From Bin87 sp965116785 (lineage in GTDB: Bacteria; Chloroflexota; Dehalococcoidia; Lucifugimonadales; UBA3495): DNA of 64,000 bases. The number at the start of each line of letters is the position of its first letter. The first letter of the stretch is position 1. The stretch spans positions 3,596,001 to 3,660,000 of the forward strand of contig OZ220731.1 of NCBI GenBank assembly GCA_965116785.1, written 5' to 3'. The notes below the pieces were generated by a model. That model was not told where the DNA came from. It was given only the letters and a program-made list of their open reading frames with translations, and did no database searches. Below, piece by piece: positions 18,590 through 26,730 of this stretch. Position numbers and translations under genes: made by a program.

Positions 18590-19924
18590 ATGACGACACA
18601 GGCAGAAACTCCCGTAGATGAAAGAATCCTTGGCGTACTGCGGCAACTGGGCATCGAACGGGCCCACTTCGCGTCTCGAAACCTGGGCGACTGGCGGGGG
18701 TTGACCGTCAACCATCCCGACGCGATCGCCTCTATGACACTGGTGTGTCCGCTGGGGTTCGATTCCCAGGCGTTGGCGCCCCTGGGCGAGCGGCTCCTGG
18801 TGTTCAACGCGGACCGCGGCGGTGCCACGGATACCATTGACCGCAACCTGGCCGGCCTCTCCTCCGCGGCAAAGGTCACCCTGGCGGACTACGCCTATCC
18901 CAACAACTACGCCGACATCGGGGTCGAGCAGGGCGAGCGCATGATCACGCCCATGCTTGATTTCCTGGCCGGCGTGGACTCCGCCAATGGCCTGCCCAGC
19001 GCATCCCCATCGGTTCAGGAAGGCGAGGTCGACGACATCTACTTCCGGGTCCAGGGATCCGGGCCGCCGCTGGTCCTGTTGCCGTTGGGCGCAGCCCCGG
19101 CGCAGTGGGATCCGGTTGTCGCGGCCTTCATGGAGCGATATTGCGTCATCACCCTCACGGGCCCCGTGCTCGGCATGGTGGGCAGCCTGGAGGGGCGGGG
19201 CCGCACCCCCGGCTATCTGTCCGCCGTGGGAAGCCTGATCGACGCCGCGCAGATCCAGCCCGGCGAAAGGGTGCTGGAGGCCGGTTGCGGCACCGGCGTG
19301 CTCTGCCGTTGGGTGGCTCGCCGAACTGACCGCCAGAACCCGGTCGACGGCGTGGACGTCAACACCTACTTCCTGCGCGAAGCCGCGGACATCGCCCGGC
19401 GCGAGGGTATGGAAGACCTGGTGAGTTTCCACGAGGGCAGCGCCGAGGCCTTGCCTTTCAGCGACAACAGTTTCGACGTCGTGTTCTCCAGCACCGTGAT
19501 CCAGCGGGTGAACGCCGACCTGATGCTGCCGGAACTGGTGCGCGTCGTGAAGCCCGGCGGCCGGATCGCCGTTCTGGGCCACGCCCACGACATGAACCGC
19601 TGGGTCAATCTCCCGCTGCGTCAAGACCTCAAGACCAGGATCGAATCACCGCCGTGGGTCGACGACCCCGGGCATCCCCAGGGCTGTGACGACTCGTCGC
19701 TCTACCAGCGCTTCGCCCGCCTGGGGTTGCAGAACACCCGGATGTTCCCCTTCATCAGCACTTTTGCGGAGCCGGACCGCCTCCAATTCATGCAGGGCGG
19801 CATCCTCCCCACGCTGAATGCCGAGGAGGCTGCGGAGTGGCGGGCGGCAGCAGATCAGGCCCAGTCCGACGGCACCTTCTTCATCTCCACGCCGTTCCAC
19901 TGCGCCGTGGGCACCAAGCCGTAA
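18590..19924 (+). CDS. Class I SAM methyltransferase with an N-terminal hydrolase-like region
   Basis: 444 aa from the ATG at 18590, which has GGGAGGA upstream. The C-terminal half is a methyltransferase: motif I VLEAGCGTGVLCRW near residue 228, EGSAEALPFSDNSFDVV as motif II/III, and VVKPGGRIAVLGH. The N-terminal 215 residues contain pieces resembling an alpha/beta hydrolase (VQGSGPPLVLLPLG, ITLTGPVLGMVG) but no GXSXG nucleophile, so this part is probably non-catalytic. Substrate unknown. It follows ligA at 88 bp on the same strand, with no functional link known. Confidence 0.75.
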   Translation: MTTQAETPVDERILGVLRQLGIERAHFASRNLGDWRGLTVNHPDAIASMTLVCPLGFDSQALAPLGERLLVFNADRGGATDTIDRNLAGLSSAAKVTLADYAYPNNYADIGVEQGERMITPMLDFLAGVDSANGLPSASPSVQEGEVDDIYFRVQGSGPPLVLLPLGAAPAQWDPVVAAFMERYCVITLTGPVLGMVGSLEGRGRTPGYLSAVGSLIDAAQIQPGERVLEAGCGTGVLCRWVARRTDRQNPVDGVDVNTYFLREAADIARREGMEDLVSFHEGSAEALPFSDNSFDVVFSSTVIQRVNADLMLPELVRVVKPGGRIAVLGHAHDMNRWVNLPLRQDLKTRIESPPWVDDPGHPQGCDDSSLYQRFARLGLQNTRMFPFISTFAEPDRLQFMQGGILPTLNAEEAAEWRAAADQAQSDGTFFISTPFHCAVGTKP

Positions 19925-20298
19925 CGCACCCGGTGCACCGCCTTTGTCTTGCCCAGCCTGGACGGTGCACTGATCACAGGCCGGCTCCCCGCGACTGTCA
20001 GGCCGCGGCGAACCCCCGCGTGCGTACCCATTTTGTCATCGCGAGAAGCGCAGCCCGCTCATGGTGAGCCTGCCGAACCACGTGGCGATCTCGTTTCCTC
20101 AATGTTGACCCCCAGCAACGGGATGGCCGCACTACGCTCGCAACGACTATTCAGGTCAAACCGGGCACACGTGAGGCGGCGAAGCAGGTGACGTTTCATA
20201 ATCGGAGCGTATGCCGGTTGTACCCGCATCCAGCCGGCCATCCTGCAGGAACCGAACTTTGCCGGGTGAAGCGCGCCTCGGGTTTCCTGGTCGCTGCG
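19925..20298. other. Intergenic gap holding a long R2 palindrome
   Basis: Convergent intergenic region between the methyltransferase and a Uma2 gene. Apart from the R2 repeat at 20016-20177, I see no gene or clear terminator. Confidence 0.5.
20016..20177. repeat. Dispersed palindromic repeat R2, full copy
   Basis: A long imperfect palindrome. Both outer ends carry the GCGTACCC-type motif (CGTGCGTACCCATTTTGTC on the left; the inverted CTCACGTGTGCCCGG on the right). The arms are GCGAGAAGCGCAGC and GCGGCCATCCCGTTG-type sequences, with GGTGAGCCTGCCGAACCACG in the middle. Same family as 25626-25752 and 61668-61831. Confidence 0.7.
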
Positions 20299-21042
20299 CT
20301 ACCGCCCCTCGCGCAGCCGACGGACCTCGGCTTCCAGTTCCTGCATCCGGACTTCCGCACTAATTCGGGCAGCGCGCTCCGCTTCGGCTAAGACTTCCGC
20401 GGTTTCGGCGCGGGCCGTTTGCGATTGCAGGGTTGGGACGTGTTCCCCGGTGGCGGGGTGATGCCAACCCAGGTATCCGTTCCCGGCCCTCAGGTTCAAG
20501 TTCAGCGCCGCGCTGTGTCCCTGCACCACCCCGGGCCCGATTTCATCCAAATCTATAGGCCGGTATCTGTCTCCTTCCAGGCGGTAACCCCGCAGGGTGA
20601 ACCCATAAAACTCCCCCTTCCCATCGAACAGCCAGTACTCGCCCACCCCCAGCCCCTCGTAGTAATCCTTCTTCGCCTCCAGGTCGTCTACGGCGGTGCG
20701 TCTGGAAGCAACCTCCAGGATGAAGTCCGGCGGCTTGCCCTGTTGCGACACCACGTAGCCGTTGCTGGCCGTGTAGGCCGCCGGGTTCGCGTCGAAGGCC
20801 ACCAGCAGGTCCGGGTAGCGACTTTCGCTGGCCACGTACGCCGGCCCCGGCACGACGTAATGCTCGGCGCTGACGATGGTGCTTTCGGGATGGCCCAGGT
20901 ACTGGACTATGTTGGCGATTGCACCGTGGCGGTGCAGGCTGTCGACGCTGGTCATGTCGTCGGGATGGCGCTCCGGGATGTCGGGGAGGCGGAAGGGCGT
21001 TGCGGCGTCACCCGGCAGGTCGGCCTGGCGTATGGTAGTCAT
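20299..21042 (-). CDS. Uma2 family (DUF820) endonuclease-like protein, copy 1
   Basis: 247 aa. The Uma2 fold is a PD-(D/E)XK nuclease-like domain. The acidic core is visible as RYPDLLVAF and PDFILEVAS, followed by EYWLFDGKGEFYGF. The last 40 residues form a charged coiled coil (AETAEVLAEAER ... RRLREG). It is a close paralogue of the protein at 25874-26575, and about 70 bp of upstream DNA is also conserved, so both derive from a recent duplication. Uma2 proteins are multiplied in Chloroflexi and cyanobacteria; their cellular role is not established. The start is the ATG after AAGAGGTTCAGC. Confidence 0.85.
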   Translation of the reverse strand: MTTIRQADLPGDAATPFRLPDIPERHPDDMTSVDSLHRHGAIANIVQYLGHPESTIVSAEHYVVPGPAYVASESRYPDLLVAFDANPAAYTASNGYVVSQQGKPPDFILEVASRRTAVDDLEAKKDYYEGLGVGEYWLFDGKGEFYGFTLRGYRLEGDRYRPIDLDEIGPGVVQGHSAALNLNLRAGNGYLGWHHPATGEHVPTLQSQTARAETAEVLAEAERAARISAEVRMQELEAEVRRLREGR

Positions 21043-21098
21043 GCTGAACCTCTTTGGGCGGGGCTGGCGCCGTCAGGCGGTATTGTCGCGCCGAAGCG

Positions 21099-21104
21099 AT
21101 CATA
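21099..21104 (-). promoter_or_regulatory. Putative -10 box of Uma2 copy 1
   Basis: TATGAT on the minus strand, 57 bp from the start codon, inside a block (GGTATGATCG) conserved at the same distance before Uma2 copy 2 (25812-25817). No convincing -35 element. Confidence 0.4.
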
Positions 21105-21204
21105 CCATTGGGTAGCGGTTGGTACGCCCCAGCCCCGGCTCGCGGTGAGATGCAAAGCCGCTTCCTGGCCTCAAACGTGAACCGTTGCCGGGGCGCCTGT
21201 GTCC

Positions 21205-21639
21205 CTACCGTATCAGCCCGTACACCCGCTCCGGCTGCACCCGCACGATCACCGCGTCCTGCTGCACCATCGCCCGGTCGTATTCCTCCCAGTCCGGGTG
21301 CTCGTGGTCGCCGCACGCCCGGAACGCCGTCCGCAGCATCTGCCGCATCTCCTCGGCGTCGGTGTTCTGGTAGGCGTGCAGCGTAACGGTGCCTTCCACC
21401 ACGGCGAACTGCCGCCAGTCGTCGGCCACGGCCATCACGTTGCACCGGTTGTCCCGCCACAGGTTGCGGGCCTTGGCGGAGGTGCCCCGCACGATCACGA
21501 ACACCGGCCCGTCATCGCCTTCGAAGGGCGACGCCCCAGACACCACGATGCTGGTCTGCGCCGATCCGTCCCGACGGAAGGTGTTGATCACCCCCCGGTG
21601 GTTGCTGCTGAAAAAGTTCCGCACGTCGCTGAATTCCAT
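21205..21639 (-). CDS. PPOX-class flavin/F420-dependent oxidoreductase
   Basis: 144 aa, matching the pyridoxamine-5'-phosphate-oxidase-like split-barrel family. It shows VINTFRRDGSAQTSIV, the strand VFVIVRGTSAKARNL and the C-terminal AVIVRVQPERVYG. Proteins of this size and pattern usually bind F420 or FMN and reduce small substrates. The F420 route is plausible because cofE is in the same window. The upstream DUF2298 gene (stop at 21662) is 22 bp away on the same strand, so the two may be co-transcribed. Confidence 0.8.
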   Translation of the reverse strand: MEFSDVRNFFSSNHRGVINTFRRDGSAQTSIVVSGASPFEGDDGPVFVIVRGTSAKARNLWRDNRCNVMAVADDWRQFAVVEGTVTLHAYQNTDAEEMRQMLRTAFRACGDHEHPDWEEYDRAMVQQDAVIVRVQPERVYGLIR

Positions 21640-21661
21640 GATTGCCTCCAGTGTTTCGGTT

Positions 21662-24112
21662 TCAATCGCCGATTACTTCATAGATTGCCACATCATCGGA
21701 CGAGAAGGCCGGTGTCAGCCAACCCTCATCGATCCATTCTTCCATACGTTCGTCCACCTCGTCTCCATAGGCTTCCCGCTCACGGGGACCAACCACTACC
21801 CAGCGGACGCCGTAGAGTTCCAGCAGGCGTCGGGTTTCCGCCCCGTCGGTGCCCTGGTAAATCGTCGCCACGTCATGGCTGCGGCCGGCGAAGGCGCTGT
21901 CGTCGCCCCGCCACTGCTGTTGGTGTCCTTCCCAGCCGAGCACCGTTGCTCGACCGGTAGTACCGGAGATCCGTCCGTAGTTGCTGTAGCCGTCGCCCAC
22001 CGCCTCCACGATGCGACCCGATTCGGCCTCGTCATTGAGCCACCTGATTGCATCGTATTCCCCGTGATCGCTGCGTCGCAGGAAGTCCAGTCCGGCCAGG
22101 GTGTTGTCCCCGAAACCGCCGCCGTCGCGGAACCACTCGGTGCGGTCCAGCACGGCGGCCACTGGATAGTAGGCCGAAGCCAGGATCAGCCCCGCCGCCA
22201 GACCGGCCCACGCGATCCCAAGTGCCTTGAACAGGCCGGCCCGGTAGTCTGACGGCCGCAGCCGGTACGGACCGGCCACAATGTAATAGATGCCCACCCC
22301 GCCGGCAATCCCAAGCAGGATCCAGGCCTGGTAGTAGACCTTGAACACGGTGTTCATCCGGTTGCCGAAGAGGTCCACGATCCGGAAAAGCTCCGCGCCG
22401 GCCAGCAGGTAGAACCCCGCCGCCGCCAGGATAAGCGCGAACACCAGCCACTGCATCGGTCGACGGCTGGCCGCCAGCACCAGCGCACAGTAGGCCGCCA
22501 GCCCGCCCATCACCAGCAGCGGTACCGCCAGAACCAGACGGTGCCAGACCAGTCCGTCCGCCAGCGTGGTCTCCTCCGGCCGCAGGGAAACCAGTACCGC
22601 CACCGCCAGCAGCCAGATGAATAACGGCGCGGCGCTGAATGCGGCCACCGGCGCCGCCAGCAGTCGCTTGCCCGCCGTGGGCGAACCCAGCGCCAGCAGC
22701 GACCGGCCCACCAGCGCCCCGGCCAGGAACGCCGGAACTCCCATCACAACCAGGAACAGGAACGGGCGCGTTGCCGGCCCGGTCACGGGCAGAATGCCTC
22801 CCGCCTGGCTGTCGAAGGACTGGTAAAACGGCAGAAACAGGGCCACTCCCGCCGCCACCAGCCCGAGCGCCAGCAGGACGGCGCGTCCCGTGGCCCGCCC
22901 CAGCGTGGCGGTGGATGCCGCGCCGCTGCTGTCCGTCCCCGGTTCCGACCTGTTGATGCGCCACGCGGACCAGCAGGCGGTGGCCGCCATCGCCGCGATT
23001 GCCACATACAGCGGAAAGTCCCAGGCGTTGATGAACGCCAGCGAGCCCAGGGTCAGGGCCAGCGCTGCCGCCTCGCCCGGCCGACGGCGCAGCCAGCGCA
23101 GCCCCGGCGCTATCGGCGACGCCACCAGCGCTAGCGTCAGCGTGAGCGCCAGCGTCACGAAGGGCAGCGCGGACACATGCGCGTGCAGGTCGCCCAGCAG
23201 GAAGCTGAAGACCGGGACTTCCGTGATGGTGTAGTCCAGCGACGTTCCCGTTTCCGTCAGCGTGTCGATCACCCGGGTTCCCCGCCACCACCACCAGAAC
23301 CCGTCGGGCAGCCAACCGTCGCCGCCGGCCGGCGCTTCCAATCCCTTTACGGCCACCCAATTCCAGAACCAGTCACCCCCAACTCCTCGCACGTAGGCCA
23401 ACTCCAGCACGCCGGACAGGTTGCCCAACATCGTGATCCCGAACGCCGTGAGGATCCCTGCCCCCAGCGCCGGGAACGCCCGCGCTCCGGCCATCCGCAA
23501 CACGTTGTAGACCAGACCCACTATTCCGGCAGCCAGCATGGCCGGGATGGTCGCCACCGCAAGGTTGTACGCCTTGTCGGTGGGTACGCCGGTGAGGGTC
23601 GACAGCATGGCCGCCACGTAGTGGCCGCCGTAGTAGTAGGCGATGCTGTGCCCCGACAGCCACTGGTCCTCCGGCGGGAACCGGTCCGCGTTCGCCACGG
23701 CGTTGAGGATGCCGAAGTCCATCGGCTTTTCGGTGTGGTTGATCGCCGGAACCTCGCTGATCACCAGCGCCCAGAACGCGAAAATGGCCAGGAAAGTCAG
23801 CTCGGTGACCCCCACCACCGCCCATCGCCGCCGAACGAAATCCAATAGCTCGGCCCGCTGCCGGTAGGCGAGCCACGCCGCCGCCAGGCCCATGATCACC
23901 AGCACGGCGGCAATTCCGGCCGCCGAGTTGGGAATGATGCCCAGCGTGCCGCCGATCCACGTCACCCACGCCAGCGCCAGCAGCGCGAGCACCCGGGATA
24001 CTGCCCACCCGCGATCGGCCAGCCGTCCCAGCCCGCAAACCGTCGATGCGATTGGGAACCCGACCAGCGACAGGGCCCACAGGACGATGAGCCAGGCGAG
24101 AACGTCCTGCAC
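21662..24112 (-). CDS. DUF2298 (Chlor_Arch_YYY) polytopic membrane protein
   Basis: 816 aa with more than a dozen hydrophobic helices. The family signature region includes PVFSFLLGDLHAHVSALPF and, near the end, NTVFKVYYQAWILLGIAG. A soluble C-terminal part (about 680-816) contains RWLNDEAESGRIVEAVG and LLELYGVRWVVVG, as in GT-C-like proteins. DUF2298 proteins occur in Chloroflexi and archaea and are thought to resemble glycosyltransferase-C-fold enzymes, but the substrate is not established. It sits just downstream of ftsY (21 bp gap), in the same direction. Confidence 0.88.
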   Translation of the reverse strand: MQDVLAWLIVLWALSLVGFPIASTVCGLGRLADRGWAVSRVLALLALAWVTWIGGTLGIIPNSAAGIAAVLVIMGLAAAWLAYRQRAELLDFVRRRWAVVGVTELTFLAIFAFWALVISEVPAINHTEKPMDFGILNAVANADRFPPEDQWLSGHSIAYYYGGHYVAAMLSTLTGVPTDKAYNLAVATIPAMLAAGIVGLVYNVLRMAGARAFPALGAGILTAFGITMLGNLSGVLELAYVRGVGGDWFWNWVAVKGLEAPAGGDGWLPDGFWWWWRGTRVIDTLTETGTSLDYTITEVPVFSFLLGDLHAHVSALPFVTLALTLTLALVASPIAPGLRWLRRRPGEAAALALTLGSLAFINAWDFPLYVAIAAMAATACWSAWRINRSEPGTDSSGAASTATLGRATGRAVLLALGLVAAGVALFLPFYQSFDSQAGGILPVTGPATRPFLFLVVMGVPAFLAGALVGRSLLALGSPTAGKRLLAAPVAAFSAAPLFIWLLAVAVLVSLRPEETTLADGLVWHRLVLAVPLLVMGGLAAYCALVLAASRRPMQWLVFALILAAAGFYLLAGAELFRIVDLFGNRMNTVFKVYYQAWILLGIAGGVGIYYIVAGPYRLRPSDYRAGLFKALGIAWAGLAAGLILASAYYPVAAVLDRTEWFRDGGGFGDNTLAGLDFLRRSDHGEYDAIRWLNDEAESGRIVEAVGDGYSNYGRISGTTGRATVLGWEGHQQQWRGDDSAFAGRSHDVATIYQGTDGAETRRLLELYGVRWVVVGPREREAYGDEVDERMEEWIDEGWLTPAFSSDDVAIYEVIGD

Positions 24113-24133
24113 GGTTAGGGTTTAGCCCAGCCG

Positions 24134-25093
24134 TCAGGCGGCCGACGACAGCATGGCTTCCACGAACTCGCGGGAATCAAAGGGCGCGATGTCATCCAGC
24201 CCCTCGCCGGTGCCGATGAACAGGATCGGCACTCCCAACGCCCGTCGTATCGACAATACGATCCCGCCCCGGGCGGTGCCGTCCAGCTTGGCCAGGAAGA
24301 TCCCGGTGCAACCCACGGCCTCGGTGAATGCCTGGGCCTGCGTCAGCCCGTTGTGGCCGGTGGTGGCGTCCAGCGTCAGCAGCACCTGGTGCGGCGCCGC
24401 CTCGTCCAGTCCGTTGATCACCCGCCGGACCTTGCGCAGTTCGTCCATCAGGTTCTGGCGGGTGTGCAGCCGTCCGGCCGTGTCCACGATCAGGATGTCC
24501 GCGCCCCGCGCCCGGGCGGCCTGCCAGGCGTCGTACGCCACCGCGCCGGGATCCGCGCCGTGCTGGTGGCTGATCACGTCCACTCCCGCCCGTTCGCCCA
24601 GGATTTCCAGTTGCTCCTCGGCGGCGGCGCGGAAGGTGTCGGCCGCCCCCAGGATGACCTTCTTGCCCGCTCCGGTGAAGTGGTGCGCCAGCTTGGCGAT
24701 GCTGGTGGTCTTGCCCACCCCGTTCACCCCGCAAACCAGTATCACGTAGGGCGACGCCACGCCGTCGTCGTCCAGCCACGCGTCCGGGTCGTCCGATGCC
24801 GCTAGTTCCGCCGCGATCAGCTCCTTGAGCCGCGAAAACGCTCCTTCCCCGTCCTCAACCCGCCCCGACCGCACTTCGGCACGCAACTCGTCCAGCACCG
24901 TCATGGTGGTGTCGACCCCAACGTCCGCCGAGATCAGGATCTCCTCGATCTCATCCCACACCGAATCGTCCAGCTCGCGTGACGCGAACAGGTTGCGGAT
25001 GCGCCCGAACCAGCTGTCCCGGCTCCGCTTCACCCCGGCGTCGGTCTGCTCGCGGTTCACCTCACCTCGGTTCCGCTTGAAAATCGAAAACAT
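24134..25093 (-). CDS. ftsY: Signal recognition particle receptor FtsY
   Basis: 319 aa. It has a short charged N-terminus rather than a long acidic A domain, then the NG domain. Motifs visible: P-loop GVNGVGKTTSIAKLA (about residue 122), DTFRAAAEEQL, DTAGRLHT, and KLDGTARGG. It docks SRP-ribosome complexes at the membrane for co-translational insertion. First gene of a probable ftsY-DUF2298-PPOX unit on this strand. Confidence 0.96.
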   Translation of the reverse strand: MFSIFKRNRGEVNREQTDAGVKRSRDSWFGRIRNLFASRELDDSVWDEIEEILISADVGVDTTMTVLDELRAEVRSGRVEDGEGAFSRLKELIAAELAASDDPDAWLDDDGVASPYVILVCGVNGVGKTTSIAKLAHHFTGAGKKVILGAADTFRAAAEEQLEILGERAGVDVISHQHGADPGAVAYDAWQAARARGADILIVDTAGRLHTRQNLMDELRKVRRVINGLDEAAPHQVLLTLDATTGHNGLTQAQAFTEAVGCTGIFLAKLDGTARGGIVLSIRRALGVPILFIGTGEGLDDIAPFDSREFVEAMLSSAA

Positions 25094-25192
25094 AGCGGCG
25101 CAAGGTTAGCAGCGCCACCGCCCAGGCGCAACCGGGCCGGCGTCTCACCTCACGTTAATGCCTGTGGACAAATAATCCGACTGCCCATTAGC

Positions 25193-25600
25193 ATGAAGAA
25201 ACGGAAACCGGGTAAGACCGTGCCAAATCACCGGAGAATAATCTTGGGAACCGTAACAGTAACCATCCAAGTCGGCGACCGCCATGGCCACCAATTCGAA
25301 GAGCTCGACATGATCGTCGACACCGGCTCCACTTACACGGCAGTACCTCGGGCCATGCTCGAACGACTGGGAGTGCCCATCCAACGGTCAATGCCATCGG
25401 AGACCGCAGACGGCAGGATCGTCCCAGTAGACATCGGACAAACCATCGTAAGGCTCGAGGGGTTCGAGTTTTACACACCAGTCATATTCGCCGCAGAGAA
25501 TGAGCCAAACCTCCTCGGAGTCGTAACCCTCGAAGAGGCCGGTCTCGCCGTCGACCCAGTGAATGGCCGTCTCGTTCCCACACACCTCCTCCGCTACTGA
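25193..25600 (+). CDS. Clan AA retropepsin-like aspartic protease
   Basis: 135 aa, single-domain. The catalytic motif MIVDTGSTYTAVP and the flap and hydrophobic-strand pattern (LGVVTLEEAGLAVDPVNGRL) are those of bacterial retropepsin-like proteins that act as homodimers. The first ATG is at 25193. A TTG at 25244 has GGAG eight bases upstream and would start exactly before the first beta strand (LGTVTVTIQVG), so the true protein may be 118 aa. GC content is lower than in the flanking genes. Substrate unknown. Confidence 0.75.
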   Translation: MKKRKPGKTVPNHRRIILGTVTVTIQVGDRHGHQFEELDMIVDTGSTYTAVPRAMLERLGVPIQRSMPSETADGRIVPVDIGQTIVRLEGFEFYTPVIFAAENEPNLLGVVTLEEAGLAVDPVNGRLVPTHLLRY

Positions 25601-25625
25601 CCGCACCCGGCACTTCGAAAACACC

Positions 25626-25752
25626 CGCCCGCTCGTGGTGAGCCTGTCGAACCACGTGGCGATTTCGTCACCCGAAGAATGGCCCATCCAGCAACGAGAT
25701 TGCCACGCTCCGAGCGCAATGAAAGTTCGGGCGAAACTGGGTACGCATGAGG
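25626..25752. repeat. Dispersed palindromic repeat R2, uninterrupted copy
   Basis: Read on the minus strand it runs CTCATGCGTACCCAGTTTCG, then TTTCATTGCGCTCGGAGCG, GGCAATCTCGTTGC, and on to CACGTGGTTCGACAGGCTC. It is the empty-site counterpart of the IS110-interrupted copy at 14970/16209. Confidence 0.7.
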
Positions 25753-25811
25753 TGCCTGCGTCGTTAACTACTCACATTTGAGGGCAAGGACCAGCCAGCT
25801 GCTACAGAAGG

Positions 25812-25817
25812 TATGAT
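25812..25817 (+). promoter_or_regulatory. Putative -10 box of Uma2 copy 2
   Basis: TATGAT in the conserved GGTATGATCG block, 57 bp before the ATG at 25874, the same placement as in front of copy 1. Confidence 0.4.
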
Positions 25818-25873
25818 CGTTTGCAGCACGACACCGTCGACTGACCGCGCCAGCCTCCCCCAAGAGATTCAGC

Positions 25874-26575
25874 ATGACCACTACACGCCCCCCCGGCCTG
25901 CCGGATGCCCCCACGCCATCCTTCCGCCTCCCCGACATTCCGGAGCGCCATCCCGACGACGTGACCAGTGTCGACAGCCTGCACCGGCACGGTGCAATCG
26001 CCAATATAATCCAGCACCTGGGCCATCCCGAAACAACCATAGTCAGCGCCGAGCATTACGTCGTGCCGGGGCCGGCCCACGTTGCCGGGGAAAGTCGCTA
26101 CCCGGACCTGCTGGTGGCCTTTGACGTGGACCCGTCAGCCTACGCGGCCAGCAACGGCTACGTGGTTTCGCAACAGGGCAAGCCCCCGGACTTCATCCTG
26201 GAGGTTGCATCCAGGCACACCGCCACTGACGACTTGGAGGCGAAGCGGGATTACTACGAGACCCTGGGTGTGGGCGAGTACTGGCTGTTCGATGGCGAGG
26301 GGGAGTTCTACGGCTTCACCTTGCGGGGTTACCGTCTGGAAGGAGGCCGCTACCGGCCTATGGAATTGGGTGAAATCGGCCCCGGCGTGTTGCAGGGACA
26401 CAGCGCGGCGCTGAACTTGAACCTGAGGGTCGAGGATGGCTACTTGGGGTGGCACGACCCCGCCACCGGGGAACACATCCCGACCCTGCAATCACAAACG
26501 GCCCGTGCCGAAACCGCCGAAGCCCGTGTGCAGGAATTGGAAACCGAGATCCGCCGACTACGCGAGGGCCAGTAG
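25874..26575 (+). CDS. Uma2 family (DUF820) endonuclease-like protein, copy 2
   Basis: 233 aa and nearly collinear with the protein at 20299-21042 (for example RLPDIPERHPDD, SRYPDLLVAFD, PDFILEVASR, GEYWLFDGEGEFYGF). Copy 2 lacks about 14 residues of the C-terminal coiled coil, which suggests slippage in the AETAEA-type repeat. PD-(D/E)XK core residues are retained. The gene is in the opposite orientation to copy 1, so the pair forms inverted repeats about 5 kb apart bracketing ftsY. Confidence 0.85.
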   Translation: MTTTRPPGLPDAPTPSFRLPDIPERHPDDVTSVDSLHRHGAIANIIQHLGHPETTIVSAEHYVVPGPAHVAGESRYPDLLVAFDVDPSAYAASNGYVVSQQGKPPDFILEVASRHTATDDLEAKRDYYETLGVGEYWLFDGEGEFYGFTLRGYRLEGGRYRPMELGEIGPGVLQGHSAALNLNLRVEDGYLGWHDPATGEHIPTLQSQTARAETAEARVQELETEIRRLREGQ

Positions 26576-26730
26576 AGTAATGGCCAACAACCCCGTGGCG
26601 GACTTGGCCGGGAAAAGTTCGGTACCCGTGAGATGGCGGGCAAGGTTATCCTCGCCGGCGGTTCAGTCTATAGGCTGAAACTACGCCCGCCAAACCTCCG
26701 GCGCCTGGCGTCCCGGTCAAATCTCCACGG

